A stretch of 64,000 bases of DNA from contig NZ_QKSB01000001.1 in NCBI RefSeq assembly GCF_003234935.1, positions 496,001 to 560,000 on the forward strand, in the 5' to 3' direction. Below are positions 61,526 through 64,000 of this stretch, in pieces. A model generated the notes under the pieces. It ran no database searches. It worked only from the letters and a program-made list of their open reading frames with translations, and was not told the DNA's origin. Made by a program: the position numbers and the translations under genes. The number at the start of each line of letters is the position of its first letter. The first letter of the stretch is position 1. This stretch comes from Putridiphycobacter roseus. Its GTDB lineage: Bacteria > Bacteroidota > Bacteroidia > Flavobacteriales_D > Crocinitomicaceae.

Positions 61526-63628
61526 ATGAAATATTTTTTGAAAAATAAATCATATTTCATCACTTTATTAATTGTCCTGTTTCTAGCACTACCCCTTTTA
61601 TTTTTAATGAAAGGACAAATGTTTTGGGACATTATATTGTACAATTTACCTTGGCGATACCATTTATCAGAATGTATCAACAACGGTGAATTGCCCTTAT
61701 GGAACCCATACATGAATTATGGGTTCCCGCAAATGGGTCACTACGAAACATGGTACCCAGTAAGCTGGATTATTGCATTGCTATACAAGTACGACTTGAT
61801 TGTCTTACAATTCGAATACCTTTTTAACCTATTAATGGCTGGAGTAGGCTTTTATCAATTTACGAAGCTATTTCAACTCCACAAGCAAACCAGAACAATT
61901 GGTGCCATTGCCTACATGTTGTGCGGTGTATTTATTTCACAAGCCTCACAATTGGGCTACCTGACTAGTGGTGCATGGATGCCATTTGTATTCTATTTTT
62001 TGATTCGGTTCCTACAAAAACCTTCTTTTGAAATTGGTTTATACTTTACCTTTTTCTACTACCTACTAGTCACTGGCGGTTATGCAGGAAACTTTATTAC
62101 CATCACCTACATTTGTATTGCCATTGTGGTGTATTTTGTAATTAAATACTTCAGGCAGAAAGCATTTTCAACATTAAAACAAATTGGCGGTTTTACCTTA
62201 ATATTGAGTGTTTTATTCATTGGAATGTACAGTGTAGTACTATACAGCACCAGTGCGTTAAACCCTTTGATCACGCGTAGCAGCCTAGACTATAACAATG
62301 AAGGATTTGGTGCGCAAACAGGCAGCTCTTCTCTTATTGGTTACTCCTCTTTAATCAGTCCATCCTCCACCTCGGTAAGCAGCGAGTTATGGAACACCAG
62401 TAAGATGTTAAATGATGCCTATATTGGATTGATTCCTTTATTACTTAGCATTTTCTTTTTGTTATTTGGTAGAAAAAGCAGCTACTATAAATTAGCAATT
62501 TGGCTTTTTGGAATTGCAATACTATTTTTAATGATTAGTGCAGCCGTAGAACTTCCTTTTCACAATTTACTCTATCGATTACTACCATTGATGGACCAAT
62601 TTAGGTTCCCTTCTCTTTTCAGAATATTTTTTATTTTTAATCTGATTACCATTAGTCTATTTAGCATTGAATTAATTCTACAAAATGCCAAAACAAGAAT
62701 TGTTTTCGGTAAATACTTGGGCATTGTTTTAATTCTCATGACCATTGGATTATTCTTCACAAGTCCGGTCAACTTACCATTTATAAACGAGGAATTTTTT
62801 ACTCAAATTAAACAACAAAGTATTTCAAACATGTGGTCGGTTGACCTATTAATAGGAATTTCACTCTTATCAATTCTGCTATTATTCACAGTATACAAAC
62901 CCAAACACCTACTCCTGACACTACTCATATTAACGGCTGGAGACATGATTATACACACATGGATCCGTACACCAACCTTTGTGCACAGCGACAAAAACCC
63001 ACAGCTTGTCAACCAGCAAATAAAAGCAATTCACCAAGGGTTTCCATTGATCAACCAACAAATTACGACAGGAAAAATCACCGAAACATTTGAAAAAGTA
63101 CCAAAACTATGGTTAAATCGCTTTACTTATTTTAAGTACCCTATCGTAGAAGGTTCATCACCATATTCTACAAAAACCTACTCAGCAGTCATTCAAAATC
63201 ATTTATTAGACACGGCTCTCCAGTATCCTTTCATAGCGGTATTTGATGAATTAGAAGATCTTTCAAATTCAAAACAACATTACAATATCACCTTAACCAA
63301 AAACATACAGTCTACCTATACTTCCCCAAACCAATTTGATTTCACCATCAGTCAAGCGGAAGGAAAAACAATACTTTTCAATCACAATACGCACCCAGAT
63401 TGGCATTTTTACGAAAATGGTGAACACCTAATTTCCAAATCTATTTCAGGCAACTTTTTAGCAGTACAATTAAAATCAGATGAATCCGCATTATCAATTA
63501 AATTTGAACCCAAAACTACCATTCGATTATTCTACCTGTCCCTCTTCAGTTTTTTAATCTGTATTGGATTCATTCTATATTTTCAAATTAAAAACATAAC
63601 GAATATTAGTCACCAAAACAAAGTTTAA
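61526..63628 (+). CDS. YfhO-like polytopic membrane protein
   Basis: A 700-residue membrane protein with roughly 12-13 transmembrane segments and a soluble C-terminal domain (residues ~500-670), then a final transmembrane segment. The early WNPYMNYGFPQMGHYETWYP loop is the hallmark of YfhO/GT-C-type glycosyltransferases, which use lipid-linked sugar donors. A TTG one codon upstream is an alternative start. In Gram-positive bacteria YfhO glycosylates lipoteichoic acid; here the acceptor is unknown, possibly a surface polysaccharide or protein. Confidence 0.8.
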   Translation: MKYFLKNKSYFITLLIVLFLALPLLFLMKGQMFWDIILYNLPWRYHLSECINNGELPLWNPYMNYGFPQMGHYETWYPVSWIIALLYKYDLIVLQFEYLFNLLMAGVGFYQFTKLFQLHKQTRTIGAIAYMLCGVFISQASQLGYLTSGAWMPFVFYFLIRFLQKPSFEIGLYFTFFYYLLVTGGYAGNFITITYICIAIVVYFVIKYFRQKAFSTLKQIGGFTLILSVLFIGMYSVVLYSTSALNPLITRSSLDYNNEGFGAQTGSSSLIGYSSLISPSSTSVSSELWNTSKMLNDAYIGLIPLLLSIFFLLFGRKSSYYKLAIWLFGIAILFLMISAAVELPFHNLLYRLLPLMDQFRFPSLFRIFFIFNLITISLFSIELILQNAKTRIVFGKYLGIVLILMTIGLFFTSPVNLPFINEEFFTQIKQQSISNMWSVDLLIGISLLSILLLFTVYKPKHLLLTLLILTAGDMIIHTWIRTPTFVHSDKNPQLVNQQIKAIHQGFPLINQQITTGKITETFEKVPKLWLNRFTYFKYPIVEGSSPYSTKTYSAVIQNHLLDTALQYPFIAVFDELEDLSNSKQHYNITLTKNIQSTYTSPNQFDFTISQAEGKTILFNHNTHPDWHFYENGEHLISKSISGNFLAVQLKSDESALSIKFEPKTTIRLFYLSLFSFLICIGFILYFQIKNITNISHQNKV

Positions 63629-63642
63629 TTTTTAAAATCACT

Positions 63643-63650
63643 TAACTTTG
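63643..63650 (+). promoter_or_regulatory. -7 box upstream of the Mrp/NBP35 gene
   Basis: TAACTTTG fits TAnnTTTG, 20 nt before the ATG at 63671. Confidence 0.4.
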
Positions 63651-63670
63651 CAAACGTAAAAAAACATTCC

Positions 63671-64000
63671 ATGAACATTTCAGCCGATCAAGTAACAGCA
63701 GCATTAAGTAAAGTAATTGAGCCAGATTTAAAAAAAGACATCATCACACTTGGTTTAGTTTCTAACATTCAAGTAGAAGATAATAAGGTAGCTTTTACCG
63801 TACAAATATCTAATCCAGCCATGCACTCTAAAAAAAGAATGCAGGAAGCTTGTGAATTTGCACTGGAACGCGCTTTTGGAAAAGAAGTAAAGTCTGCCAT
63901 TCTTATTGAAGCCTTGCCTAAAGACAGAGATCCTGAAGTAAGAAAAGTATTACCGAATGTAAAACATATTATTGCGATTGCTTCAGGCAAAGGTGGTGTT
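63671..64000 (+). CDS. Mrp/NBP35 family Fe-S cluster carrier ATPase (start only)
   Basis: The first 110 codons of a gene cut by the window end. The MIP18/DUF59 domain is at residues ~1-85 (VTAALSKVIEPDLKKDIITL, GLVSNIQVEDNKVAFTV). The P-loop domain begins VKHIIAIASGKGGV, where the last residues in view are the start of the deviant Walker A of the Mrp/ApbC family. These proteins bind and deliver Fe-S clusters to target proteins. The ATG at 63671 begins the family's first helix. Confidence 0.92.
   Translation, partial: MNISADQVTAALSKVIEPDLKKDIITLGLVSNIQVEDNKVAFTVQISNPAMHSKKRMQEACEFALERAFGKEVKSAILIEALPKDRDPEVRKVLPNVKHIIAIASGKGGV

Overview
The window is AT-rich chromosomal DNA from a Bacteroidota bacterium, most likely a marine or freshwater member of the order Flavobacteriales. 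The evidence is consistent: several proteins end in a type IX secretion (T9SS) type A sorting domain, and there are SprB repeats, a DUF5723/thrombospondin-3/OmpA protein, two HmuY-family haem proteins, a long Bacteroidetes-type signal peptidase I, TAnnTTTG promoter -7 boxes and few Shine-Dalgarno sites. The genus cannot be named from the sequence alone.

Region by region. 1-8.5 kb (minus strand): two tandem ELWxxDGT-repeat T9SS proteins, a DUF4143-type ATPase, the ABC-F translation factor EttA and a pair of paralogous lipoproteins. A 48-nt copy of the 3' end of ettA sits directly behind each ELWxxDGT gene. 8.6-12.9 kb (plus): dapB-lepB-WbqC-family-endonuclease/phosphatase, a housekeeping block. 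12.9-15.1 kb: an rRNA-type methyltransferase, a monooxygenase-VOC fusion and a ThiE-like protein. 15.2-21.6 kb: a surface polysaccharide cluster with a flippase, three glycosyltransferases, a hexapeptide acetyltransferase and, convergent, a polytopic membrane protein. 21.6-34.1 kb: rlmH, a DUF4783 protein, a three-gene exported-protein operon, rnhB, DsbD, yidD and a DUF58 protein.

34.2-40.6 kb is more accessory. It holds tRNA-Asp, a frameshifted GIY-YIG gene, a serine beta-lactamase-family gene between imperfect direct repeats, a giant SprB-repeat T9SS protein and a decayed lipoprotein gene. 40.6-50.9 kb carries a SOUL haem-binding protein, a methyltransferase, a TerB-like protein, a TPR-like lipoprotein, a flavin reductase family protein, an M1 aminopeptidase, an AraC regulator, an M43 protease and another T9SS cargo.

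51.4-58.5 kb is the most interesting unit, a tightly packed six-gene haem operon. In order it encodes a T9SS-sorted HmuY, a lipoprotein CbiX/CbiK-like chelatase, a flavinylated FMN-binding/4Fe-4S membrane protein, a small CxxC protein, a TonB-dependent receptor and a lipoprotein HmuY. Fur-like palindromes precede it. The combination suggests haem capture, import and possibly reductive removal of iron outside the cytoplasm. 58.5-64 kb: PaaZ, a vestige of a four-helix-bundle gene, an enoyl-CoA hydratase, a YfhO-like membrane protein and the start of an Mrp/NBP35 ATPase cut by the window edge. No rRNA genes, CRISPR arrays, transposases or integrases were seen.
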